DNA of 64,000 nucleotides from Lagopus muta (lineage: Eukaryota; Chordata; Aves; Galliformes; Phasianidae). Location of the stretch: contig NC_064439.1 of the NCBI RefSeq assembly GCF_023343835.1, positions 20,407,433-20,471,432 of the forward strand, read 5' to 3'. A program made the position numbers and the translations under genes. Below, in pieces: positions 24,011-35,612 of this stretch; position 1 is the first letter of the stretch, and the number at the start of each line of letters is the position of its first letter. The notes beneath the pieces were generated by a model, which did no database searches, had not been told where the DNA came from, and saw only the letters and a program-made list of their open reading frames with translations.

Positions 24011-24360
24011 CATCCTGCTCTGAAGTGCTAGTTCAGCTTTGACTTACGCATGTTTTTACCTCCATAATAGGCTTTACACTCAGCCCAAATTAAATTAGTA
24101 TTTTAGCTTTGGTTGTTCATGCATGTATCTGTCACTTAGTCAGCATCTTTATCTTTCTTTCTCTTTTTGGCAGTGTGACCAAGTAACTGAAAAAGTATTT
24201 CCCCATGTCTAAGCCATTTTAGATATTTCTTTCAGTATACTTCTCCCAAGTTCCTGCTATAAAGCTTCATCACCAGTACTGCTCAGAGGCACACTCATCG
24301 TCCTGGAACAGGATCCACTTCTTCCATTCTCAGTAGAGGTTCCAGCTCAATATGGTTCAT

Positions 24361-24500
24361 CACGGAACCACAGAATGGCTTGGGTTGGAAGAGGCTTTAG
24401 GGAGCACCCAGTTCCAATCCCCTGTCATGGGCAGGGTTACCACCCACCTGATCAGGTTGTGGGCTCAAACACCTCCATCATCATGATGAATACACCGGCT
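24361..24500 (-). mobile_element. CR1 3' fragment
   Basis: Minus-strand CR1 tail: ACCACAGAATGGCTTGGGTT, a GGAAGAGGCTTTAGGGAGC segment, TTCCAATCCCCTG and a degraded CACCTCCATCATC region. It lies 350 bp from the younger minus-strand copy and is a separate, older insertion. Confidence 0.85.
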
Positions 24501-25969
24501 CCAGATGCATTATGCCACATATATCCCTAGGAAGGAGTGCTATAATCCCTGTGGCAGTGAAAACAGATCAAGCCTCTGAGATGCAGGCATGGCAGAATTC
24601 TGAGCATGAACAAGCTACTATAAAGTAGCATGCCTTACCTCTGTACTACCTGCCTAGGAGATGGAGGCTGAGACCAGCTCCTTCATTCCTTTCTTCACCT
24701 TGAAACACACTCTACTTTGCCAGCAGCAACATGAAAGGGGGAGTAAGGTGGAAAACAGCAGAGCTGCCACTGCGTTATGTATCCTTTATAATATTTCTTC
24801 TTGCTTCTTTCATTTTGATTTGCGTATGGAGAAAAAAAGAAAAAAAAGAAAAGAACATTTCTCCACAGTTCAAAAGAGGCAGACCTGTAGCATTTCTCAT
24901 TTCTTAATGATGAGATAAAACCCTGATCATCTCCATCGAAGGCCGTTACGGGTCTCCAAAGCGCCAGCGATCCAAAAGCTGGGCGCTGCCCTCGCGGTGA
25001 TGCAGCACCACCACCTGCTGGCCGCCGGCTGCACTGCCGAGCTGCTTCGAGCTCATCGCGGTTGTCGTTCTCACGAAGAGCTGGACTGCAAGAGAGTACG
25101 GACAGAGCTTGTCACATGTGGAATATGCCTGGAAAGGACAGAAAAATACAGGAAAATAGATAAATACAAGAACCTACAATCTAGTAGAATCATGGGGGAC
25201 ACAAATGAAAAATAGCATGGTATTTTCATGGTCACTATAAGGCTGAATTGATAAATTTCTTAATTTAAAAGGGATATACATATATATATATATTTTTTTT
25301 TTTGTATGAGCAGTCATTCTATTTCTAGCTTTTTCTAGACACTGTGTGCTCAGATCAGCAGCTCCCTTTCTGAGGAGACTGTAAATAACTCCTTTGCCTT
25401 CATCTGTAGCAAACAGAACTTTTATACTGGAATTTTTGTTGACCTGGAAGTGAACACTGTGACATGCCAGCTCTGCTTGTGTTATTGAATCCTTTTGGTC
25501 TGCTTTTAACCAAGTAGATGAGGATTAGTTGAGTGAGCTGGAGTTGAGTGGAAGTGGTAGACAGGATTAACAGGAATGCTGCTGGGCGTGATTATTTGTC
25601 ACTCAGTAATTAGTGCAGCATCCACACCTCCGTCAGGGGTCCATAAAACTATCCTGTCAGAGCACAGAGTTCCACACCTGCACAGTGTTGGAGTGTGTGC
25701 ACTGCAAGTGACACCACAGACCAGAGCTCAGAACCATCCTTTCCACAAGCCTGATGCCTTGCACAAAGTGCTCCATAGGGCCACCTCTTCAGTGCACCCA
25801 CCGTATCTTGCCAGTGTTGGTGGAGCAATGTAAGATAATAAGTTGCTATGTTCTTTACAAGCCTTTGTTACTGCAGTGTTTCACTTTGCTATATTTCTGC
25901 TCTAAGACCATAGATGTTTTTTCACCTTTTACTGCTCAGAGTGCCAGGATCACCTCTGATATTGTAGAT
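24501..25969. other. unique sequence with a CpG-dense patch
   Basis: A patch at about 24935-25095 is GC-rich and CpG-dense against AT-rich surroundings. It contains an ATG at 25000 opening a frame of about 71 codons to 25215, beginning MQHHHLLAAGC. The protein has no recognised domain. The rest, including a short TA-repeat and T run at about 25270-25305, shows nothing recognisable. Confidence 0.4.
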
Positions 25970-26010
25970 AGAATCATAGAATCATAGAATTACTCAGGTT
26001 GGAGATACAT
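25970..26010 (-). mobile_element. CR1 3'-terminal tip
   Basis: Only the extreme 3' end is present: tandem octamers AGAATCATAGAATCATAG and the start of the UTR (CTCAGGTTGGAGA). Confidence 0.75.
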
Positions 26011-29000
26011 TAAATAACATGGTAATAAGAACTGACTTCCATTAAACAAGAAAGCAGACCCAGCACACAGTTGGCTGCTTTGTCTTTGACTGCAATCAGG
26101 AAGTTTGCAGGTGTCTGCTGGCCATAGGAGAGCTCTCATATTGTTCCCTAAGCTCCAGGAGGAATACAGTGAACAAACACCACATAACTCATATCAGACA
26201 AATGCTCTGCCTTCTACATGACATTCGCAACCTATGAAAAATGAAGTTTTTCGTAGTTCTTAAAAAAAACCTTTTCCATTAGGGTCCATCTGGGGCCACA
26301 GATTGCCTTCTCTGAACATTCCCACAGCCAGAACTCCCTACAGCCACCTTCTCAACTTTCCCAGCCCCTAGAATTCATCTTTGCTGGTCTCACCCTTTCC
26401 TCCTTCCCCTACTGGTCTCCTCCTTGTGCCCTCTCAGTTGTCTCAAGAGCAATAGCACGGAGGTGATGCTGATAATCCCAGCAGGGTTCATCAGCTGTAC
26501 TCCAATCATCCTCATGCTTTGCCTCTAAGATCATGACACTGTTTTCAAGCATTTCACAGTGACTGAAATGTAAGAACATGAGCTATAAAATTTTACCAAT
26601 GTACTTTTATTTTTGCTGAAAACATAATGTTTATGCACCACTATACAATACAGCCATTTTTTTAAATGTTACCAGCTTTTGCAGATGTTAAAGTGAACAA
26701 TGAATGAAAGCTTCTTACTAAGTTAACACTTCTCTTATGTGAATATGTAAGTATATATGTAGATAGGCTTACCAGTGGCATTCACAGATACATTTCTATT
26801 TAAATAAGTATGTTTTTGCATCTTGGTAACAGTACATTGTTATTAACATTACACACATAAGAATTTAAAAAGGCCAGTACTCTGCTTTTCATGGAGAGGA
26901 AATATAAGAAAAGCATACTTTAACTGTAGAAATTCCATGTCAGTACTATAGGATTTCCATTTTCAGTAACTATTACATATCCACATATGTGTGCATGCAT
27001 GCAACATTTAAACAGTTCCAACTTTCTATGGTTAACATCTCAGTTATTTGCATAGGTTACGATCATCCCAAGTCCTTCATTTTAATGGGGATGGTTTGTA
27101 TAAACATTCCTGAGAGCACTGCATGGCAGTCAGAAGTACTGAGGTCCTTTGCACTCTGAATGTAGGCAGTCATGTTGGCGGCCTGTTTTCCTTGGGCTAA
27201 AATCTCTTGTTTTTTTCTTAATTTTCCTCAAAGTAGATAAAATGACAGCAGTGTAAGATACACGAGTGCCCACCTTGTGCAGGGTTTATCCAGAAGAGTT
27301 ATATTCCTTAACACTGAAATAGATGTTTGTTAGCTGTCCTGAAGTTTTCCCTTGACAGCAGAAAGACTCCATCTCGCCTGTCATGGCACACAGGTCCTGT
27401 CACCTCTTTGGTGGATGTACCATTTCTATCAAAGAATGAGTTTATTACAATTTGCCAGTTCCCATCTCCTGTCTTTTTCCTTTGCAGTGTATGAAGATTG
27501 TAAAAGAAGCAGAGTATCTTATTTTACATTGTCTTTGAGACACCATATGAGTATTCTTATTTATGGAGTTTATTCCATACTCCCATGTTTCTTCCCTCTG
27601 GGAGAAAAAGAAGAAGAAAGTAGTATTTCCCTTCAATTTCTACCTTGTCTTCTCAACACATGGGCACACACTGTTTGCCTTTGATAGATTTACTCTGTGT
27701 TGGATGCAGAGACTGATAATAACACTTTTTATCCCCCTTTACTGAAAGCATACTTCAAGCTGGAGGAAGTTCATGGAGCGGCCAGGTGTGTAGGAGTGCT
27801 CAGTGAGGGGCTGCGAATGCTCCTCAGGAAGCAGCACAGGATTTGGTGCAAGATTAAGATGAGTAAACCCCAACCAGAGCAGGCATATGATGTGTCGGCA
27901 CGTCAGGCTGCAAGAAAAGCTGAGAGGAAGGGTCTGGGAAAGCCATGAGTTTGTTGTTCCCAGGACTCTCCTTCCATAGGCAGCTGTGTGCTTCTCCTTT
28001 TGCAGAACCAGCCCTGCCCAGGGCAGTCTCCAAAGGGTTCCAAATCCCCAGCACAAAAGCAGTCTAGCAGTGTTTCAGCCCCACCACCTGATATTTGCAC
28101 ATCTTGCAAAAACTCAGTATTTTTCTGCATAACCATGAAACAGGTTCCTCCCACCCAGCCTTCTTTAGGAAGAATTAAGACAGACTCTTCATGAGTCAAA
28201 TTAAATAGAGTCTTGCCCATCATTTCAGTGTTTCTCATTTACTCCGTTATCTTGCATGCTGCTTAAGCACAGTCTTTTCCAGATGAATAATTCAGGTGGA
28301 ATCACCCGCAGATGCTCCATCTCTCAGTCACGCTCTCCTTCTTGGAAATCTGTGGTGGCATCTGCTTCAGACAGAGCCCTCAGAAAGAAGAATGGGAAGA
28401 GTTTGTTTTCAGACAGCAACTGAAACAGTAGCTGTTCTCCTATCTATTCAATGTCATATAATAGAGGTATCAGCAAATGTTCAACTCTGGTACATTTGTA
28501 ATCAACAGGACAGATGCCAGGTGTAATTAGCAGTCAGTGATGGGTTCTGTAGTTACGCTTCAGTCAGTACATCAAGTATGCCTCCAGCTTACTGTGAAAA
28601 GTATTGCAGTTCAAATGAGCAGGCTACTCAGCCACATCTACATTCTCTGGGCAAATGCAGGAATACAATGGAAAAGAGAGAAGAGTACGGAATTTCGTAC
28701 ATTTCTAATAGGCGTGCAGGGAAATACAGGGGAAGATATGAAAAACCTGACTTGAAAAAGTCCCAGCACAGATGTATAAAGATGACTTCTTGGCTGCAAC
28801 TAGTTTACAAAAGGTGTTAAGTCTCGGTGCACTCAGAAAAGAAAAGCAGTGAATCATATTTAAATACTCTTTTTTTTTTTTTTTTTTTTTCCCAACATAA
28901 CAGCTAGTAGTCTTTTAATTTTCTGAGTCTTCAGATGAAACCCCTTCATTTTCTCTTGTCATTTGTATTTTAAACACACAGGTAAAGACCTGCTCTCTCC

Positions 29001-32000
29001 TTTTCTCTAAGGTGAGGACTAAATTCTCTCCTGAAGTTTAGCATAGAGAGCACTGCCATCTCACCAAAGAGAACGCTTACAAAGCTCATCAATCCCTCAG
29101 TCATCCTCTTCCAGCAGATTTCTGACATTGCCTTCCCACACCTTTACTCTGCTTTGTGCCTTTTCTCTCCTTTTGTTTTTTCCTTCCTCTGTGCCATGTG
29201 CTGAGAATGGGTGCAGTTGGAATCTCAGCAGGACTGTGTCTGCTTCTATTTCCATATGTTGCAGGGAGCAGCAAATGGGTGATGGGTTTGGCTCTGATTT
29301 ATTACTTCTGAAATAATGAGAGATGGTAGAACAAGGAAAAGGCACAGGTACACAAAGGTGCTTCTCAGGACATTAAGCTTTAGGACAGCCACAATTGTGA
29401 GAATCAGAATAAAAGTAAGTAAACCACTGAGATCACCTATAAGAAAAAACACATGTAAAAACCAAGCAGCTTCCATATACTAATATTGTAGAAATTAATC
29501 CACATACATCACGTAAGACAACTTAGTAGCAAACTGTGCATGAGTTTGACATTTGTAAAAAGAGCATGAGTGTAGTGACAGAAGGAAAAAAAACCTTACA
29601 ATGCACATCACATTAATTGCAGTGGGAGGAGCACTGCTTAGCAGCAGCTAATTTAAAGCTGGGCCCTGGGGAGCTAAGGAACTAGGTGCATTTGCTGGCA
29701 CAGCTGTGGTTGTCTCAGAAATTGTTAGGGCTTGATGGGATGTGTGGCAATCAGCTGCAGCAGAGCAGTCATCTGAGAAAAATAGTACCAATAACTGCCT
29801 CAATATTTTGTTTTTAACAGGTTGATAAAAGTGAGATATTCCAAAAATTAATTTTAGTAATGGCTGATGGTAATGGTGGTGTGATATGGTGAAGAGAATA
29901 GCTTGAAATATTTTTAACATCAAGCTCAGATAAACCCTGGAAGGGCACATATTTTGGAGGTTCCAGTATTATATCATAATTCTCCACCTTTTTAAATTAC
30001 TGATAACCGTCAATTATTTTTATGCTGCTGCATAATTACCTTTAAAATAAAACCTGAGCTGTAGCTTTAAAAAACATATTTCCATTACTTACGTAGAAAA
30101 AAATAATTGGATGTCAGGCTGGCTGTTTGAGTCAGCAGATGAACTGGCACAAAGTAAAGGTAAGCACTGAAGTCGGCTCTGTCAAAAGAAACATTCCTAA
30201 GTTTTGAATGAAGAAGAAGCTGAAGCAGGAAGGTAAGAGTTATTGGGAAAGTTGTAATTGAGACTGGGTTTGGCTGCTAGAACAGGAGTATGGCAGTAAG
30301 CATGGCCAGTAAGGGGTGATGTTTAGAAAGATTTCTTGGGTTACATGTATGGGAAAAAACTGATACGAAGAAAGAGAAGGAAGGAAAAAAGAAAGTTCTG
30401 TGTTTAGCATTCTGGGTGAGGGAACAGTAAGCTGGTTTCAAATATGATAAAGGAAAGGAAAAGTTTATGATTTCCAACTGCAAAACTTACATACTTTAAA
30501 ATATGCAGGTAAGGAAAAAAAAAAAAACTAACAGAAGAAAAACGAGTGGTAATGTAGCTGAATCCATGAGGAAAAAGCAAAGTGTCCTGAGAGAGAGGAG
30601 GGCTGAAAGCAGAGCTGACAGGCAGATGGGAGGGGGAGGGCAGCCACAGAAAGGAGGTGACTGATAGAATTTTCGGAGAACTCTGTGAAAATCAAGGTTG
30701 GTTTTTTTTATCTTTCTCAAAATTAAGGTTTTTGCAAGCAATGTATGACAGGTTCTTTTATAGATTAATAAAATGGTTTCATTATTTTTCCAAAGACTAA
30801 GAACTACACAAAAGATCGTAATGACAGCTCAGGGTCATTAGGCAACACTCTTGCACTTTTTTTAGTTGAACTGCAGGGAGGGAACACAAGGAACTTCTAT
30901 TGGGAAGGACAAAGCAGCTGAGTGGCTCCAGGGCAGAGCTGCACCTGGCTGGGTGTGAGCACCCCCTCACCTTCCCATGGAGCTGCACCACCAGCCTCAC
31001 GTGGGGAGATGGCTGGGAGCAACACGTGACTGATCTAAGCTCCTTTGGGATACTTCATCAGATGGTTTGTGCAGAAAGTCAGGCCCTTACAATCAGTCAA
31101 AAGCCACTGAGAGCTTTAGGAAAGATGTTGAGTTGTAGTAAGGCATTACATGCAAAATGCTGCTTTAGAAAGGTCCTGTGTTGTTTGTTTGCTTTTGGCA
31201 TCCCTCACTGCAGCACAAAGATAGTTTGTCTTGTTAATATCTGACATCGTTTCTGTTGTGTTGTAACTGCTTTTGGCAGCTCAATCCCATATGCAGTGTC
31301 CAACAGTGCTTAAATCGAACTTTCCCTGGAGAAACTTTTAAGATCTTCAAGCCCATATCAGAAGGATGGCATCATCCCTTCAGCTAAATAGAGCTACAAA
31401 TAGCACTAAAGGGGAAAAGGATTTTAGAGATGGACGCTACTTCTTCATCATAGCCATCTTATAACAATTCTTAGCGTCAGTGTTGTTACCTTTCTTATTA
31501 TATCGGGAATTTTGTTTTGTATGTGGACTTACTAAATCCTTAGCTCTCAATGACAGGGGTTCGCATGGGACTCCAATATTTTTTGTTTGTTTCAAATTAA
31601 TTCAATTAAATGAAGTCCTTTCTACCTAGCACTAGTGGATTCTGGCTTGTTTGCTGTTAGTAAGTTGCCCATAAGCCAATATGCCCTCTATGGCTTATTC
31701 CCTGCATGAATGTCTTAGACAAGTATATAATACTTTGGTCATATCTCCATATGCTGATTTTAGCATATCTCCACATTTTCAGAGACACTTCAGCTGCTGC
31801 ACGTTTGAATATGTTCTGCTCTAATTCAATAACAGCAAATGAAAGTATTAGTGCATGGCTTGCTTAGACAAGCACCAAGACTGGCATTTCTGTGCTGGAC
31901 TGGCAGACTAATATCTGAATCCCTTTTTTATCATATGCTTCCACCAAATGTTTTTCCAGCAGACATATGAATTGCTTCAGAAAAATGAAAGGCGCGGTAC

Positions 32001-32209
32001 TATTGAAAATGCACTTTCCTGTGTGAAACCATAACCTGTTGTATACTAAGCCTTTTTTGAAAACCTGTGCCCTAGGCTCCTTACAGTATTGAGGGTCTGT
32101 CCAGACTCTTTACTTCTAAGACAACTTATTGTTATTTCATTAATTATTTCAGTCCATTTGTCTACGTGCAAGATAATCTCCAGGTGATGTTTTCCTCCAG
32201 TGAAGAACG
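26011..32209. other. unique sequence
   Basis: About 6 kb without a recognisable gene or mobile element. Open frames up to 114 codons occur on both strands but none has domain, splice or composition support. Part of it (26.6-27.1 kb) is very AT-rich. The poly(T) run at 28870-28890 is listed separately. Confidence 0.45.
28870..28890. repeat. poly(T) run of 21
   Basis: There are 21 consecutive T. No processed pseudogene body was recognised on the side where a reverse-complemented poly(A) tail would place one. Confidence 0.9.
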
Positions 32210-32560
32210 GATGTTTCCCCATATATGGGAACTGCTGAATCACGGCCTGAACCTCTGATTGACCACCTAAGACAAGCACTGAGTCAGCCACAGGAGCACA
32301 GGTGAAGGCAATTCTCCTGTGCTACCGGAAGGGGTGAAGCCTGGCTCCACCTCTCCTAGACCCATTTAGGAACTGACTGCCACTGAGGAAGGATCTCTTC
32401 CTGGAGATCACTCCTTGTGGAGAATGTTGTGAACCTACAACATCAGTAAGCATTTTCCATTTATTGTCTTCCTGTTGCATTAATCTTACTTAGCCTAACT
32501 TTCCTGTATATTTCTTAATTATAACATCTGTATATTCATTGATTATACACTCCATAACAC
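32210..32560 (+). repeat. dispersed LTR-like repeat, copy B
   Basis: The same element as 3636-3990, in the same orientation: TGGGAACTGCTGAATCACGG, GAGTCAGCC, GGAGCACAGGTGAAGGCAAT, GGAAGGGGTGAAGCCTGGCT, CACCTCTCCTAGACC, CTGCCACTGAGGAAGGATCT, GGAGATCACTCCTTGTGG and a CTACAACATCAGTAAGCATT tail region. The two copies lie about 28.6 kb apart with unrelated DNA and no internal retroviral genes recognised between them, so they look like separate insertions and not the two ends of one provirus. Confidence 0.6.
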
Positions 32561-35402
32561 ACCTTCCAAGAGGGTGGTGGATTGGTTGCTGCTTCTAGGA
32601 GTGGACTTCAGCTTTTGTGGTAATACACAGGGCCGGACTTGCTCCTTGTTCCTGTAAAAAGAAGGAAAATGGTAAAAGGAAGATTCCCCATTTCAGAGGG
32701 GAGTCTATGATCTTCTAGCACTGGCAATTATTACTCTCCCATCTCTTGCATCAGTTCTGCTCTTCCCTGCCACTGCTCTTGACCCTGAGCCTGCTTTGCA
32801 TCTTCATGCCTCACCCTGAACATTTTCTGCTAAGGGAAGGAATCTAAGAATGAAGACAACATTTTCTGAGCAGACCATACTAGGAGGAGAGGTACAAGCT
32901 ACACGGTCCCCTGTAGTTACCACAAACTCCACAGACCCCCCTCCTTCCCCCACCCCAGACTTTCCTTCACCTTTCCTTTCTCTTTCCAGAAGACTCCCTA
33001 GTCATCCTTTCATCTCTGCTTCAGATTTACTTTTGCCTCCCAGAGCTTTTGCAGCTGCTGTAGCGCAGCCTTCTAAAGCTCTCACTTTGATTTCTAGTCA
33101 CCCCAATTCCTAGACACTCTCCATTCTGCAATCTATACGTAATACTTATACGTCTCTTTTTCTAATCTCAGCCTTGTCCTATTCTGGTAGTTGCCACAAA
33201 ACACGTATTCATTTATTTAATATGTAATTTGGGCAATAACATCTAGTTTGGTTTTAATGCTTACTGAAGGTTTGAGCTGGACTGTATCCTGTTGACTATT
33301 GAGGAATTTACTGTGCAGTCAGGTATGGGGATATATTTTGCACTGAACTTCCCTACGTAAACAAACATTCAGGTCTTGCTTCAGCAAACATTTCTTCACC
33401 TTACCAGCACATACAGGTACTCGTTGACTTTCATATAAATAGCACAGCATGTGTATGTCAATATTGAAATGATCTGAGATCCTCGGGGTTGAATATATTT
33501 ATGCTAAAGATAGCATTATGTTTTTATATCCACACTCAGCATGGATGCAACTAAAACAACAGTTGTATCCAAACACTCCCATATTTGTAGTAAGGATAAG
33601 AAGCTATTCTTGTCCAGGCTGGGAAATTTTGTTTTTTTCTCTGAAAGATGCAAGACTAGATATCTCCTAGAGAGTCCATGTGAAAATGATGAGTAATCAG
33701 TAGTTGGCTCCACTTATCAGGAGCATTGCAAAATACTTTTCAGGGCTTTGTATTCAGACATTCACTTTATTTTTTTTTAAGATTAGTTTTGTGAGATCCT
33801 GCATGTGTAAGGTAACTTGCACACTGGTAAGCAGCAACTCTGCTAGAAATGATAAAAGTACTTCAAAGCCATTCTCAAATGCACAGACTGGTACTGCCAA
33901 TGAGAAAGGCTGGGTAGCCTTTCTTGCATTTATGACAAATATTTGCATCTTTTGGATCATTGAACTTACTTGATACATGGAAAATATTTAACTGTTAATA
34001 CACTATGGATTTGTCATTGGCTGTCTGAGCATTGCTCAGACATTGTCACCTGAAAAAAAATGTGCTAGAAGATGTGGGAGAGAAAATAACTAATCACCAT
34101 GTTTTTTGTATAAGCATGTTCAACATGCCATTCCAAAGCATCTCTGAGACTACTCACCATAGAATACTGAAAGTGTTAACTCTAAGCCTAAACTTAAAGT
34201 GAAGCACATACTCCAGGACATTCTTTGAGTACCTGTGTTCTGATGCCTGGCACTGACAGCTTCAGTAATAACTAATCATGTGAGTACATTAGTACGCAAG
34301 ACTTGAATGCTCAACTATTTAGAAAGGTGTTTGTTCATACAATGTGAAAACATATAATGTGTAGCCTCAGCTTAGACTGGAGAAATACACAATGCTGTAG
34401 AAAGGGGAATTTTTCCTTCCTGGCATGGGATAGGAATAGATCTAGCCATCCCGCCCCGCTGCACCACCACTGCTAGAGCTCAAATATCCTTTCTGAATAG
34501 AAACAGCAAGAATTAGAGCTAAGATCTCAGTGAAACCTGTCTCAGGGTATTTTATTGTATTCAAATATTATTTACATCTGTCCTGCATTATTTATTCAAG
34601 CTGCAGTTAATTGGTTCATTTTTTCTTTTGAAGACATCCAGCCAACAGCTACTGGAGGGGGAAAAAAAAAAAGGCATAAAGACAAGACTGGAGCATAATA
34701 GATATTTGCTTAAGTATGAAAAGGAGTTGAACTGAGCTCTTAAACATGAGCTATCTCATATGTCACAGAGAGCATTCATTCAGAAATCAATGGCATTAAC
34801 AATATGTTAGTATTAGATGCTTCAGTGCTCACTGAAACAAGGGTGGAAGGACAGTCTCAAGATTTGGAAGACTAGGTCTTTTTCATGACATGAATGGGTG
34901 CATATATGAGAGTGCTACCATATAACTATATTTATATGTGTATCTAACTTATCTGGGAAAGAGACAAGTCCTGTGTGCACAGCATAGTCTATAAGTGTAG
35001 CTCTTTAAGAGAGCTAACGTAGGCAGTATGTGGTAATGAATATGCTGGTTGAGTTTTTAAAATCTGCATAGCCTAATTAGGATCAGGTATCTGCATCTCA
35101 TCTCAGTAGGTCAAATTACTTATGAGGATACAATGAAAAACAGCAATTTTCTTTTCATCCTCTGAATAGTTATCATTAAGTCGAATATTTCGCAATATCT
35201 ACAAATTAACTTGTATGTTGTTTAAAAATAAGAGTGAATAAACACTTGCTGAAAAGTGCTTTCTTCATACCTAATTGGCTTCTGCAAAGTGGTAGCATTC
35301 AGTGACATTCCTTAGCCATGTAGTTCACACAGGTAAGCTGTATTCCCAGGCTGAATAAAACCTCAAAGCTGTGAGAGCACTGATCTAATGAAGTTGACTT
35401 TA
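32561..35402. other. AT-rich unique sequence
   Basis: No gene or mobile element recognised. A C/T-rich stretch at about 32930-33020 gives a Ser/Pro-rich chance frame. Confidence 0.45.
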
Positions 35403-35612
35403 TAGAATCATAGAGCCATTAAGGCTGGAAAAGACCACTAAGATCGTGTAGTCCAAACATCAGCTCGCCACCACTAGATGAGACACATACAGCTTTCTTG
35501 AAAACTTCTAGGAATGGTGACTCCACCGCTCCCATGGGAAGCCTGTTCCAATGCTCTTTCACTCTTCTGGTAGAAATTTTTCTTAATACCCAACCTGAAA
35601 CTCCTCTGATCC
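35403..35612 (-). mobile_element. CR1 3' fragment, diverged
   Basis: Minus-strand CR1 end: TAGAATCATAGAGCCATTAA, GGCTGGAAAAGACCACTAAG, ATCGTGTAGTCCAAACATCA, then the GTGACTCCACC...GGGAAGCCTGTTCCAATGC region near the RT C-terminus. It is a different subfamily from the 15.6 kb copy, judging by the AAGACC-type UTR. Confidence 0.92.

Noticed and set aside
27697..27948. 83-codon plus-strand frame ending KAERKGLGKP
   Set aside because: It looks mildly protein-like, but the surroundings are full of frames of similar length on both strands and no splice sites or domain support it.
28861..28890. Poly(T) run as the tail of a minus-strand processed pseudogene
   Set aside because: No gene-like body could be recognised next to it.
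3636..32560. One provirus flanked by the two LTR-like copies
   Set aside because: The 28.6 kb between them is far too long for a provirus and shows no gag, pol or env-like frames; the copies look independent.
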